Source: Gemmatimonadota bacterium | GTDB lineage: Bacteria > Gemmatimonadota > Gemmatimonadetes > Longimicrobiales > Gaopeijiaceae | Assembly (NCBI GenBank): GCA_030430625.1 | Contig: JAUIKL010000002.1 | Span: forward strand, 1 to 64,000 | DNA length: 64,000 nt | Reading direction: 5' to 3' | Shown here: piece after piece, positions 54,240-63,129 of the stretch | How the letters are laid out: each line of letters opens with the position of its first letter | Numbering within the stretch: position 1 is the first letter of the stretch | Notes under the pieces: model-generated | Told to the model about the DNA's origin: nothing | The model's database searches: none | The model's input: the letters and a program-made list of their open reading frames with translations, nothing else | Program-made: the position numbers and the translations under genes

Positions 54240-56872
54240 GGATCGAGCAGTTCAGGATCGACGGATTCGGTCGCCTGGCCGGCCTGGAGGTCGAGTCTCT
54301 GGGGTCTTTGGTGGCGGTGGTCGGCCCGAACGAGGCCGGGAAGTCCACGCTGTTCCACTTCCTCACGACGGCGCTCTACGGCTTCAAGCCCGCCTCGCGT
54401 GACAAGAACCCGCACGTTCCATGGAGTAGCGACGAGGCGGGAGGGTCGGTGCTCATCCGACTGTCGGACGGTCGATGCGCCGAAGTGGAGCGCAGGCTTC
54501 GGTCCTCTCCGCGAGGAGTTCTGCGCATCGGCTCCGAGGAATCGGATCTGAGAAACCAGCCCGTCCCGTGGGTGAACCACGTCCCGCACCCTGTCTTCCG
54601 ACAGGTCTTCGCAATCACACTGGCCGAGCTGGCGGGCCTCGACTCGAACACCTGGCTGAGTATCCAGGACCGAGTGCTGGGATCGATGGGCGCGTCCGAT
54701 CTCAGGGGCGCTCGCTCGGTCGCGGAACAGCTGGAGCAGGAAGCCGGTGAAATCTGGCGCCCCAGTCGCCGCGGGAACCAGCGGCTGAGAGACCTGAAGC
54801 AGTCCACCCGCGCGCTTCGAAATCGGCGCCAGGAAGCGCTCGAGCGGGACCGACGCATTCGCACGCTCGTTGAGGAGCGTGAGAACGAACGCGTCCTGCT
54901 CAGCGAGGCCCGGACCGAGCGTCAGGCTCACAAGGTGTCGCTGGAAGTGACGACCGAGTTGCTACCGGTGCGGAGGCGTCTCGAGCGGGTCGAGCAACTT
55001 CGCGAGGAGGGTGGGGGCCGCGAAGAGTTGGCGAGACTCCCCGAGCGGTTGGTCGATACGGTCGAGTCACTCCGCCGGCAAGCAGAAGAAGCCCGGAGAC
55101 AGGTCGAGGACAACGAGGGCGAGCTCGCCGCCGCCGAGGCCCTTCGGGCCGCGGTCACCGAGCGCCACCGAGGGGTCCTCGACCGCGAAGGCGAGATTCA
55201 CCGGTTCGGAGCCCAGGTCGCCGGAACCGAGAAGGAGTTGGAGCAACGGTCCAGTTACAACGCCGAGCTCGCCGAGATCGAGGGGCGCTCCGAGGCCGCG
55301 ATCACACAGCTCCTGGACCGGACGGTCGACGAAGACGTCGAGGCCGCGCTCGACGGTCTTTCGCTCTCTCTGCTGAGGGACCGAATCCAACGGCTCCAGG
55401 AGCGGGAAGGTGCTCGTGGCGACGAACGCTCTTCCCCTACGTCGGCGCCCAGAGGAGTCGTCCCCGCCCTCGTCGCGATCGCCGCGGGGGTGGGGTTGTG
55501 GATCTGGGGGGTCGACACCGACGCGACTCTGCTGGCCTCGGTCGGCGGAGCTCTCGCGGCCGTGGGGCTTGCGTGGGGCATCCTCGTTCGCGCCCGCCCA
55601 GGGGCCGGGAAAGAACCCGGGCCCGTAGATGAGGTCGACGAACTCCGTTCGAAGGTCCGCCTCATGCTCGCGCCCCTTCCCCTACGCAACGAGTGGCTCG
55701 ACCGCCCGACGATGGGCCTGGTGGAGGACCTCGGCCGCCTGCGTGAACTCCGCCGGGCACGCGGCTCGGTGTTGCGAAGGATCGAAGGGCTGGACCGACT
55801 CGCACGCGAGACGGACGAGAACTGTCGCCGGCTCGCCGAGACGCTTTCGGTCGCGGTGCCCGGATCGTCGACCGCCGCCGTTTCCCACTTCCGCGACCTC
55901 CTGGCCGAGGCTCAGCGCGTCGAGAGCGAGGCCAGGGCGGCCGAGCGCGACCGCGTGCGTCTCGAGCGCAGCCACACACGGGCGCGGACGGAAGCGGAGC
56001 GACTCAGCGGGGAGGTCGCAGCGCTCATGGGGCGGGTCTTCGAGGTCACCGGCGCGACCGACATCGACGCGGTCGAGCAGGTGCAGCGGCGCCTCGTGGC
56101 GCACGCGGAGGCCGACCGGCTCGAACGTGAACTCCTGAGGGAGCATCCGGACCTCGACGAACTGCGGGAGCGCATCCGGCAGACGGAGGAGAGTGGCGTT
56201 CCGTGGAACCGCCGAGCGGAAGAGGTGGCTCGGCTCCGCAGCCGAATCGAAGAGCTCGACACGATCATCGAGGCGGGGGTCGGTCGGGCAGAAGCGCTCG
56301 ACAGTGAGGTGGCGAACCTACGGCGCCTCGAGACGGCGGACAGCGTCGACAGCGCGCTGATCGACGCGCAGGAATCGGAGCGGGCGCTGGCCCGGGAGCG
56401 GGACAAGAAGTGGGTCATGGCCCAACTGATTCGGGAGGCGGACCGCCGCTTCCGGGAGGAGCACCAGCCGGACCTGCTCCGCCGCGCCTCCGACCACCTC
56501 CGCACCCTGACCGACGGACGGTACCAGCGTCTGCTGATCGACGAGTCCGGCGGGAACGCGACGTTCCAACTCGTCGGCCCCGGCCTTCCCCACCCGATCC
56601 CGTTGGCCGCGCCCATCTCGACGGGCACGATCGAGCAGGCGTACCTGAGCCTGCGTCTGGCCATCGTCGACCACCTCGACGAAGGGTCGGAGACGCTCCC
56701 CCTGTTCGTCGACGAAGCCTTCGTGAACTGGGACTCGACCCGTCGCGACCACGGTCTCGACACCCTGTCCCGACTCGCGCAGAACCGCCAGATCTTCGCC
56801 TTCACCTGTCACCCACGAATGGCGGCGCGGCTCGAAGAGCACGGCGCACGGGTGCTCGAGTTGGAGCGGTGA
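54236..56872 (+). CDS. YhaN/SbcC-like coiled-coil ATPase with a central hydrophobic hairpin
   Basis: Protein of 878 residues from a GTG at 54236. ATP-binding halves are at the two ends: Walker A 'GPNEAGKSTLFHF' near residue 31, and the C-terminal 'ISTGTIEQAYLSLRLAIVDHL' signature with Walker B 'LPLFVDEAFVNWD'. Between them are long coiled coils ('LRRQAEEARRQVEDNEGELAAAEAL'). In the middle (about residues 405-460) two hydrophobic stretches, 'VVPALVAIAAGVGLWIWGV' and 'LLASVGGALAAVGLAWGIL', look like a membrane hairpin in place of a zinc hook. This is a YhaN-type protein. It could tether the nuclease complex to the membrane. Confidence 0.88.
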   Translation: MRIEQFRIDGFGRLAGLEVESLGSLVAVVGPNEAGKSTLFHFLTTALYGFKPASRDKNPHVPWSSDEAGGSVLIRLSDGRCAEVERRLRSSPRGVLRIGSEESDLRNQPVPWVNHVPHPVFRQVFAITLAELAGLDSNTWLSIQDRVLGSMGASDLRGARSVAEQLEQEAGEIWRPSRRGNQRLRDLKQSTRALRNRRQEALERDRRIRTLVEERENERVLLSEARTERQAHKVSLEVTTELLPVRRRLERVEQLREEGGGREELARLPERLVDTVESLRRQAEEARRQVEDNEGELAAAEALRAAVTERHRGVLDREGEIHRFGAQVAGTEKELEQRSSYNAELAEIEGRSEAAITQLLDRTVDEDVEAALDGLSLSLLRDRIQRLQEREGARGDERSSPTSAPRGVVPALVAIAAGVGLWIWGVDTDATLLASVGGALAAVGLAWGILVRARPGAGKEPGPVDEVDELRSKVRLMLAPLPLRNEWLDRPTMGLVEDLGRLRELRRARGSVLRRIEGLDRLARETDENCRRLAETLSVAVPGSSTAAVSHFRDLLAEAQRVESEARAAERDRVRLERSHTRARTEAERLSGEVAALMGRVFEVTGATDIDAVEQVQRRLVAHAEADRLERELLREHPDLDELRERIRQTEESGVPWNRRAEEVARLRSRIEELDTIIEAGVGRAEALDSEVANLRRLETADSVDSALIDAQESERALARERDKKWVMAQLIREADRRFREEHQPDLLRRASDHLRTLTDGRYQRLLIDESGGNATFQLVGPGLPHPIPLAAPISTGTIEQAYLSLRLAIVDHLDEGSETLPLFVDEAFVNWDSTRRDHGLDTLSRLAQNRQIFAFTCHPRMAARLEEHGARVLELER

Positions 56873-57747
56873 ACGACGGCGGAGTGGCCGAGCCCACCCG
56901 GCAGCCGCTCGCCATCCGGCGATACGGAGCGGCCCCAGAAGCCGGTGGGCACGCGTACCTGCTGATCCACGGCTTCGGAGGCTCGTCCTTCACGTGGAGA
57001 GGTTGGGCACCCGCGTTGGGGGCGCTCGGGACGACCTACACCGTCGACCTGACCGGCTTCGGTGATGCGCCCAAACCGGGTAAAGGCCCGTACGACCTGC
57101 CGACACAAGCGGACCGAATCGTGGCGTTCGCTCGCGATCGACACCTCGGGGCCATGACGCTGATCGGTCACTCGATGGGGGGTGGAGTCGCCCTCCTGCT
57201 CGCCACACGACTGCTCGACCGCCCGTCGGTGGACGTTCGCGCACTCGTTCTCGTGGCAGCAGCCGCCTATCCGCAGCGGCTGCCACCCTTTGTCGGGCTC
57301 TCGCGACACCCTCGACTGACGAGAGGCCTCGCGAAGTCGATCGGCTTGCGGCGGATCGTGAAGACTACCCTTCGTTCGATCGTGCACGACCCTTCGTCGG
57401 TCGACGACGCTCAGGTCGACGCCTACACCGCTCCGCTCGAGTCGGAGGGCGGGCTGGAGGCGGCCATGGCAACGGGCCGAAGCATCGTCCCCCCCGACCT
57501 CGACGAGATCACCGCGAAGTACCCCCGGCTGACGATGCCGACCCTGGCGCTTTGGGGTGACGCGGACCGCGTCGTCCCCATCTGGGTCGGCCAGCGCCTG
57601 GCCCGCGAGCTTCCGCGCGCCGAACTGCACGTCCTCGAGGCGTGCGGGCACGTGCCTTCGGAAGAGCGCCCCGATGCCTCCCTTGCCGTCCTCCTCGACT
57701 TCCTCGAGCGGTACGAACTCGCACCTCCGACCCGGCGGAACCCCTGA
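56869..57747 (+). CDS. alpha/beta hydrolase
   Basis: Protein of 292 residues. The GTG at 56869 overlaps the stop of the YhaN gene; the track start lies far upstream in another gene. Motifs: oxyanion 'LLIHGFGGSSFTW', nucleophile elbow 'LIGHSMGGGVALLLA', acid 'LWGDADRVVP' and His 'EACGHVPSEERP', a complete Ser-Asp-His triad. The substrate cannot be told. The stop overlaps the next start (TGATG). Its coupling to a DNA-repair-type pair is unexplained. Confidence 0.88.
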   Translation: MNDGGVAEPTRQPLAIRRYGAAPEAGGHAYLLIHGFGGSSFTWRGWAPALGALGTTYTVDLTGFGDAPKPGKGPYDLPTQADRIVAFARDRHLGAMTLIGHSMGGGVALLLATRLLDRPSVDVRALVLVAAAAYPQRLPPFVGLSRHPRLTRGLAKSIGLRRIVKTTLRSIVHDPSSVDDAQVDAYTAPLESEGGLEAAMATGRSIVPPDLDEITAKYPRLTMPTLALWGDADRVVPIWVGQRLARELPRAELHVLEACGHVPSEERPDASLAVLLDFLERYELAPPTRRNP

Positions 57748-58247
57748 TGCTGATCGACGACCTGGCCGAGTACGACGGAAAGTCGGTGGTCGTGCTCGAG
57801 GCGATCGCGAAGCGGTACGAAGACGATCCGGGCGCCGTCAGCCGGGCCGTGGCACTGGCCGCGTCCGCGGACGGCCACACCGCCGCAGGGGCGACGTGGC
57901 TTCTTCGGAGTTGGCTGCGGGGCGGGGCGTCCATCGACTCGCACGACGTCGTCTCGCTGGGCCACCGACTCCGGGAGATGACGGACCCGTGGGCTCGCCT
58001 CCACGTCTGTCAGACGGTGGGTCTCCTCGACATCGGCCCCGACGTAGCGGTCGAGTTCTACGACTTCCTTCTGGAGGCGGCGTCGGCGCCACGCCCCTTT
58101 CTCAGGGCCTGGGGAACCGATGGGTTGGTCCGCCTCGCGTCGGCACATCCGCAGTACGCGGAGGCCGCGGAACGTGCCCTGGAACGCGCCGTTGCCGACG
58201 AGGCAGCCTCGGTCCGCGCCCGCGCCCGACAGATCCTGGCCGAGTGA
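57747..58247 (+). CDS. small HEAT-repeat-like protein
   Basis: Protein of 166 residues starting at the ATG that overlaps the hydrolase stop. It is made of repeated helix pairs ('AVALAASADGHTAAGATWLLRSWL', 'FLRAWGTDGLVRLASAHPQYAEAAERALERAVADEAASVRARARQILAE' region), like a short HEAT or Armadillo solenoid. No catalytic motif is seen; protein binding is likely. The end is 14 bases from the end of the convergent PilB-like gene. Confidence 0.7.
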   Translation: MLIDDLAEYDGKSVVVLEAIAKRYEDDPGAVSRAVALAASADGHTAAGATWLLRSWLRGGASIDSHDVVSLGHRLREMTDPWARLHVCQTVGLLDIGPDVAVEFYDFLLEAASAPRPFLRAWGTDGLVRLASAHPQYAEAAERALERAVADEAASVRARARQILAE

Positions 58248-58261
58248 ATCGGGGCCAGTCG

Positions 58262-60556
58262 TCAGCCCATGGCGCGGCGCAACGCCGCCTTCATCCTGGT
58301 CTGTAGGCGTGCCGGGTCGATCGGCTTCCGCAGGTAATCGTCCGCGCCCATCTCGATCAGCTCGATCTCGGCGTCGGGGTCAGGAGTCCCGGTGAGGACG
58401 ACGACAGGCATCGATGCGGTCACGATCGATTGACGGACGGAGCGCAGCACCTCACGACCGCCGAGAACCGGCATGTCGAGGTCGAGGAGCATCATGTCGA
58501 AGTGCTCGCCCTTCGCAAAGCGCAGAAGGGCCTCCGCACCGTCCGAGGACTCGCTCACGTCGTAGCCGAGGTGCTTCTCGATCGTGGCCCTCGCAATGCT
58601 TCGGGTGGTGCCGTCGTCGTCGACGAGGAGCACGTGCGGCTGCTCGTCCTCCTCCGGCGTGGGGACCTCGACGACCGCGGCGTCGACCGCCGTGCCCGAG
58701 CGACTGGCGTCCGCCGGCGCGGCCCTGCGGCTACCGGCGGTACTCCCCTCCGCACCGTCCGACGCGGTGGGATCCGAGGCCGCCCCCCCGCCTACGCCGG
58801 CAAGGACGGGTGACTCGGCCGGTTCGTCGTGGTGAACCTCGGTGTGGATCGGGCGGGATGCCGAGGGCTTCCGCTCGTCGCCCGACCCCACCACACGTTC
58901 CACCTCCTCCAACGTCGTCTCTCCGGCATCCACGCGACGGAGAGCCGCTTCCCGGAGGGTGACCATGCCGTCGTCCTCGGCCTGCTTCTGCAGCTCTTGA
59001 GGGGCCGCACCCGCAAGCATCAGAGCGATCAGCTCGGAGGTCGGGGTCATGAACTCGGTGATCGGGAGCCGCCCGGCGTAGCCGGAGCCCCGACACTCGT
59101 CACACCCGATGGCGCGGCGCACCTGCTTCCTGTCGTACTGTCCCTGGAGTGCCTCTTCCGATGCGGTAGGGGTTCCATCGACATCCTCCGCGCAGTGGTC
59201 ACACACCTTCCTGACCAGACGCTGAGCCAACGCTCCGCGCAGGGTCTCGGCCACCGTCGCAGCGTCGAGTCCGAGGTCGATGAAGCGTCGAATGGCCCCG
59301 ATCGCGTCGTTCGTGTGCAGCGTGGCGAGGACGAGGTGACCGGTCAGGGACGCCTGCGCCGCGACCTCGGCCGTTTCCTGGTCACGGATCTCCCCGACGA
59401 AGATCACGTCGGGGTCCTGCCGAAGGATGGCCCGCAGGGCGGAGGCGAAGGTCATGCCCTGCTTGTGCTCGACCTGGATCTGAGTGAGCTCGGGTAGCTC
59501 GTACTCGACCGGGTCCTCGACCGTCATGATGTTGATGTCTTCCGTGGCGATCTCCTGCAGGGCGCCGTACATCGTGGTCGTCTTTCCCGACCCGGTCGGC
59601 CCCGTGACCACCACGATGCCGTCCCGGTGGGCCAGAGCCTTCCGGATGCGCACCAGCTCGGGCTCGACGATTCCGGTGTCGGACAGCGTTCCCGCGCCCT
59701 GCGTATCCAGGACACGAATGACCGCCTTCTCCGATTGTCGTGTGGGGACCGTCGAGACGCGGAGATCGTACTTCTTCCCGTTTACGTGAACCTTGGCCCG
59801 ACCGTCCTGCGGTCGAAGCCGGTCCGTGATGTCGAGCTTGGCCATGATCTTGATGCGTGACACCACACGGGCCATCACCGGAAGGGGAATCTGCATCCCG
59901 TTGTGCAGAACCCCGTCCATACGGAAGCGGACGACACCCTGACGGCCGAGCGGCTGGACGTGAACGTCGGAAGCGCCACGTTCCACGGCCTCGTGGAGGA
60001 TGATGTTCGTCAGCTTCACGATCGGTCCAGCGCCGACCTCCTCCTCCGAAAAGGTCTCGGGTTCCTCCTCGATCTCCGCGACCGAAACATCTCCGACCCT
60101 GGAGAACTGCGCGTCGATCTGCGAGAGCATCGACTCGACCACTTGCTCGGGCGCGTAGTTGTGCTCGATCCAGCTCCGGATCAGGTCGGGCGGTGCGATT
60201 TCGTAACGGGTCGATCGACCTGACGCGAAGGCGACCTCCTGGTCCGCCACGGGATCGAACGGGTTCGATGTCGCCACGAGGAGGTACCGATCGCCGTCGA
60301 ACAGAGGGTACACCCCGTACTTCCGAGCCACACTGGCCGGGAGCAGCTTGGCCGCCGACGGGATGGCCGCATCGAAGTCCGCCACGCCCATCGAGTAGAC
60401 CCCGGCTACAGCCTCGGCCAACTCGGGGGTAGAGAGACCCAACTGTTCCGATGCCGAACGCCACGCGTCTCCGACGGAGGTGACGTTGGGCAGGTCGAAG
60501 TCGTCGGCTCCTTCGAGTCCAGCTCGACGAGCGGCCTGCACCATCCAGTGGCTCAT
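58262..60556 (-). CDS. pilB: type IV pilus assembly ATPase PilB fused to a C-terminal receiver domain
   Basis: Protein of 764 residues. The ATG at 60556 overlaps the HPt gene stop. Domains: N-terminal MshEN-like region (about 1-150), PilB/GspE ATPase core (about 190-575), a 70-residue linker rich in Ala, Ser and Pro, and a receiver domain (about 640-760; 'HVLLVDDDGTTR', 'MMLLDLDMPV', 'YLRKPIDP'). All ATPase motifs are intact: Walker A 'GPTGSGKTTT', Asp-box 'TVEDPVEYE', Walker B 'DPDVIFVGEIRD', His-box 'LATLHTND', and a C4 zinc site (CDHC...CDEC). It would power pilus extension at the inner membrane. The fused receiver implies control by the kinase/HPt genes just upstream. Confidence 0.92.
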   Translation of the reverse strand: MSHWMVQAARRAGLEGADDFDLPNVTSVGDAWRSASEQLGLSTPELAEAVAGVYSMGVADFDAAIPSAAKLLPASVARKYGVYPLFDGDRYLLVATSNPFDPVADQEVAFASGRSTRYEIAPPDLIRSWIEHNYAPEQVVESMLSQIDAQFSRVGDVSVAEIEEEPETFSEEEVGAGPIVKLTNIILHEAVERGASDVHVQPLGRQGVVRFRMDGVLHNGMQIPLPVMARVVSRIKIMAKLDITDRLRPQDGRAKVHVNGKKYDLRVSTVPTRQSEKAVIRVLDTQGAGTLSDTGIVEPELVRIRKALAHRDGIVVVTGPTGSGKTTTMYGALQEIATEDINIMTVEDPVEYELPELTQIQVEHKQGMTFASALRAILRQDPDVIFVGEIRDQETAEVAAQASLTGHLVLATLHTNDAIGAIRRFIDLGLDAATVAETLRGALAQRLVRKVCDHCAEDVDGTPTASEEALQGQYDRKQVRRAIGCDECRGSGYAGRLPITEFMTPTSELIALMLAGAAPQELQKQAEDDGMVTLREAALRRVDAGETTLEEVERVVGSGDERKPSASRPIHTEVHHDEPAESPVLAGVGGGAASDPTASDGAEGSTAGSRRAAPADASRSGTAVDAAVVEVPTPEEDEQPHVLLVDDDGTTRSIARATIEKHLGYDVSESSDGAEALLRFAKGEHFDMMLLDLDMPVLGGREVLRSVRQSIVTASMPVVVLTGTPDPDAEIELIEMGADDYLRKPIDPARLQTRMKAALRRAMG

Positions 60557-60918
60557 GAGTTTCCGCGGACCTCGCCGATGTACTCGATCACACGATCGAA
60601 CTCGGGTCGTGCGTCCGCCAGCGCCGATTCCACCGCCGCGGAGTCGAGGTCCGCCGCTGCCGTCTCCATCGTCTCGAAGTATCCGGACAGCCGGTTCGCC
60701 CAGATGTTGCCGCACGACGACTTGAGCGAGTGGGCATTCGCACGGACGACCTCCAGATCGCCACTCTCCGCAGCAGACGAGAGCTCACCGAACAGCTTCG
60801 GAGCCTCGCCGACGAAGATGTCGAGGGTAAGGTCGACGACCTCTTCGATTCCGGCCTGCTTCATGAGCCCACGGAAGCCGGGCAGGTCGATCGGGGCGTC
60901 TTTACTGAAGCTGACCAT
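60553..60918 (-). CDS. HPt phosphotransfer protein
   Basis: Protein of 121 residues, a single four-helix HPt domain. The phosphorylated His is His63 in 'ANAHSLKSSCGNIWANRLS', the usual HxLKGxxxxxG pattern with a Ser in place of Gly. It follows the hybrid kinase by 30 bases and its stop overlaps the PilB start (ATGA). It is placed to pass phosphate from the kinase's receiver to the PilB receiver. Confidence 0.88.
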   Translation of the reverse strand: MVSFSKDAPIDLPGFRGLMKQAGIEEVVDLTLDIFVGEAPKLFGELSSAAESGDLEVVRANAHSLKSSCGNIWANRLSGYFETMETAAADLDSAAVESALADARPEFDRVIEYIGEVRGNS

Positions 60919-60948
60919 CGTCGTCTCTCGGATGTGGGGGATTCGTGC

Positions 60949-63129
60949 TCACGTGCCTGTGCCGGCCTGAGCCAGTGCCGGACCATCCTGCAACCACTTC
61001 ACGACAGCACTTCGGAGTTCACCGACGGAGAGCGGTTTGGACAGGAACGCGTCCATCCCGCAGGCGAGACACCGCTGTTTGTCGCTCTCCTGGGCGCTGG
61101 CCGTCAGCGCCACGATCGGTACGTGGCCGCCCTTCGTGCGCTCGTGCTCACGAATGGCCACGGTGGCGTCGTACCCGTCCATCACCGGCATCTGGCAGTC
61201 CATGAGGATCAGGTCGAAGTCGCTGCGCTGGAACGCCGCGACCGCCTGAGCTCCGTCCTCGGCCACGGTGATCTCGACGCCCAGCTTCTCGAGCAGCTTC
61301 GACGCGATCGTCCGATTCACCGCATTGTCCTCGACGAGGAGCACGTGACCTGCGGCCAACAGCTCGGACTCGGAAGGCCCCGCAGCAGCGTCGTCCTGAC
61401 CAAGAAGTCCGATGCGTTCCAGAGCGTCCGTCCACCGCCTCTCGAGGAACGGCTTGATGAGGTCGAAGTCGAAGCCTGAACCCGAGTCGTTGCGGTCGGC
61501 CCGGTGCCCAGCGGTGAGGCGCACCAGAGTCGGCCCATCCGCGCCCAGGATCGTCCGCATCTCCTGAGCGAAGCGATGACAGACGATGTCTCCGAACGCG
61601 TTGTCGATCAGGATGGCCGCGTAGCCGTCCACGGGCGCCTTCTTCTTCGAGGCGACCTCGAGGGCGTACTCCGGCGAATCGGAGGCATCGACGGAGACGC
61701 CGAACTCGTCGAGGTGCTCCCGGGTCAGGTCCCGAATCATCTTCGACGGGGACACGAGCATGACCTTCGGCTCCCCCGTCACACCGATCCTGGGCCGGAC
61801 CCGTCCCGCGTCGATCGTGGGGTCGAGGGTGGCGTAGAAGACGGATCCTTCACCCTCTACGCTCGTCACCCCCACCGATCCACCCAGCAGTGCGGACAGC
61901 TCACGGCAGATGGCCAGGCCGAGCCCCGTGCCACCGTGCTTGCGCGTCGTGGACAGATCCGCTTGCTCGAACTTGTCGAAGATCCGCTCGACCGCGTGGG
62001 CGGGAATCCCGATACCGGTATCCTCGACCGCAATGCGGATCGCTCCTGTCTCGGCCGGCTCGACCGAGATGAGCACGTGTCCCTCGGCCGTGAACTTCAC
62101 GGCGTTCCCGGCCAGGTTCGTGACGATCTGACGTATCCGGCCCGGGTCGCTCAGGAAGTACCGCTCGGCGTCGGGAGCGTACCGGACACCGAGTTCGACC
62201 CCCTTCGCGATCGCCTGAGGCGCGAGGATCTCAGCAACGTCGTCGACGACCTCCCGGAGGTCGAAGGGCACGGATTCCAGAGACAGGGACCCAGCCTCGA
62301 TCTTCGAGAAGTCGAGTAGGTCGTTGATCAAGAGCAGAAGGCTCCTGGCCGAGCGCTCCGTGGCCTCGGCGAACTCTCTTTGTTCCGTCCCGAGCTCGGT
62401 CTCGAGCAGAAGCCCGGTCATGCCGAGCACGCCGTTGATCGGGGTCCGGATCTCGTGGCTCATGTTGGCCAGGAACTCCGCTTTGGCCCGCGCCGCCTGC
62501 CTGGCCTCCTGCTCGGACTTCCGGAGATCTCGGGTACGCTCGGCGACGGTCCGCTCGAGATTGGCGTTGTGTTCGGCCAGCTCTCGGTAGAGCCCCCCAC
62601 TCTCCAGAACCCCGGCACAATTCTGCATGAGGATCGAGAGGACCATCATCCCCGCTTCGGGAATGAAGGGGTGCTCGTCGTCCAGCGCCGCGATGAACAT
62701 CCCCGAAATCTTCGAGGGCGTCGCGAGCACGTGCATCATGACCGACTTGCCGATGTGACGGCTCGGTACGATGACGGGGCGGTCCTGGTAGAGTGCCCAA
62801 CCGAAGGTTCCTTCTTCGACCTGAAAGTCGAGTTCGGCCTGAACCGCCTCTCGCTGCTCGGGCGAATCGACGAGGTCGAGGCTGAACTCCAGTCCCTCGT
62901 CGTCCGCGAAGGCCACACCCATGGTCCCGAAATCGGCCACGCGCCGCACGGCACTCTGGGCGGCCTTGAACACGGTCTCGGGCGTGGCTCCGGACGCCTG
63001 CTCCGTCTGGAACACGGTTCCGAGCTGGGCCACGGCTTCGAGGGCCTCCGCCAGCCAGAGCTGCGTATCCGCGCGTGACCGTTCCTGGATCGAATCCACC
63101 TGGAAGCGATCGGTGTTGATGCGGACCAT
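60949..63129 (-). CDS. hybrid histidine kinase with GAF-like sensor and two receivers, one degenerate
   Basis: Protein of 726 residues from the ATG at 63129, which overlaps the HDOD gene stop (TGATG). Domains: GAF-like sensor (about 25-185), short coiled coil ('LAEHNANLERTVAERTRDL'), HisKA with His225 in 'NMSHEIRTPINGVLGM', ATPase domain ('NLAGNAVKF', 'DTGIGIP', 'GGTGLGLAI'), a receiver-like domain lacking the acidic pair ('KVMLVSPSKMI', though 'ILIDNAFG' and 'LIKPF' remain), and a full receiver ('HVLLVEDNAVNR', 'LILMDCQMPVMDG', 'FLSKPL'). No membrane helix is seen, so it is a cytoplasmic sensor. The separate HPt protein follows. Confidence 0.92.
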   Translation of the reverse strand: MVRINTDRFQVDSIQERSRADTQLWLAEALEAVAQLGTVFQTEQASGATPETVFKAAQSAVRRVADFGTMGVAFADDEGLEFSLDLVDSPEQREAVQAELDFQVEEGTFGWALYQDRPVIVPSRHIGKSVMMHVLATPSKISGMFIAALDDEHPFIPEAGMMVLSILMQNCAGVLESGGLYRELAEHNANLERTVAERTRDLRKSEQEARQAARAKAEFLANMSHEIRTPINGVLGMTGLLLETELGTEQREFAEATERSARSLLLLINDLLDFSKIEAGSLSLESVPFDLREVVDDVAEILAPQAIAKGVELGVRYAPDAERYFLSDPGRIRQIVTNLAGNAVKFTAEGHVLISVEPAETGAIRIAVEDTGIGIPAHAVERIFDKFEQADLSTTRKHGGTGLGLAICRELSALLGGSVGVTSVEGEGSVFYATLDPTIDAGRVRPRIGVTGEPKVMLVSPSKMIRDLTREHLDEFGVSVDASDSPEYALEVASKKKAPVDGYAAILIDNAFGDIVCHRFAQEMRTILGADGPTLVRLTAGHRADRNDSGSGFDFDLIKPFLERRWTDALERIGLLGQDDAAAGPSESELLAAGHVLLVEDNAVNRTIASKLLEKLGVEITVAEDGAQAVAAFQRSDFDLILMDCQMPVMDGYDATVAIREHERTKGGHVPIVALTASAQESDKQRCLACGMDAFLSKPLSVGELRSAVVKWLQDGPALAQAGTGT

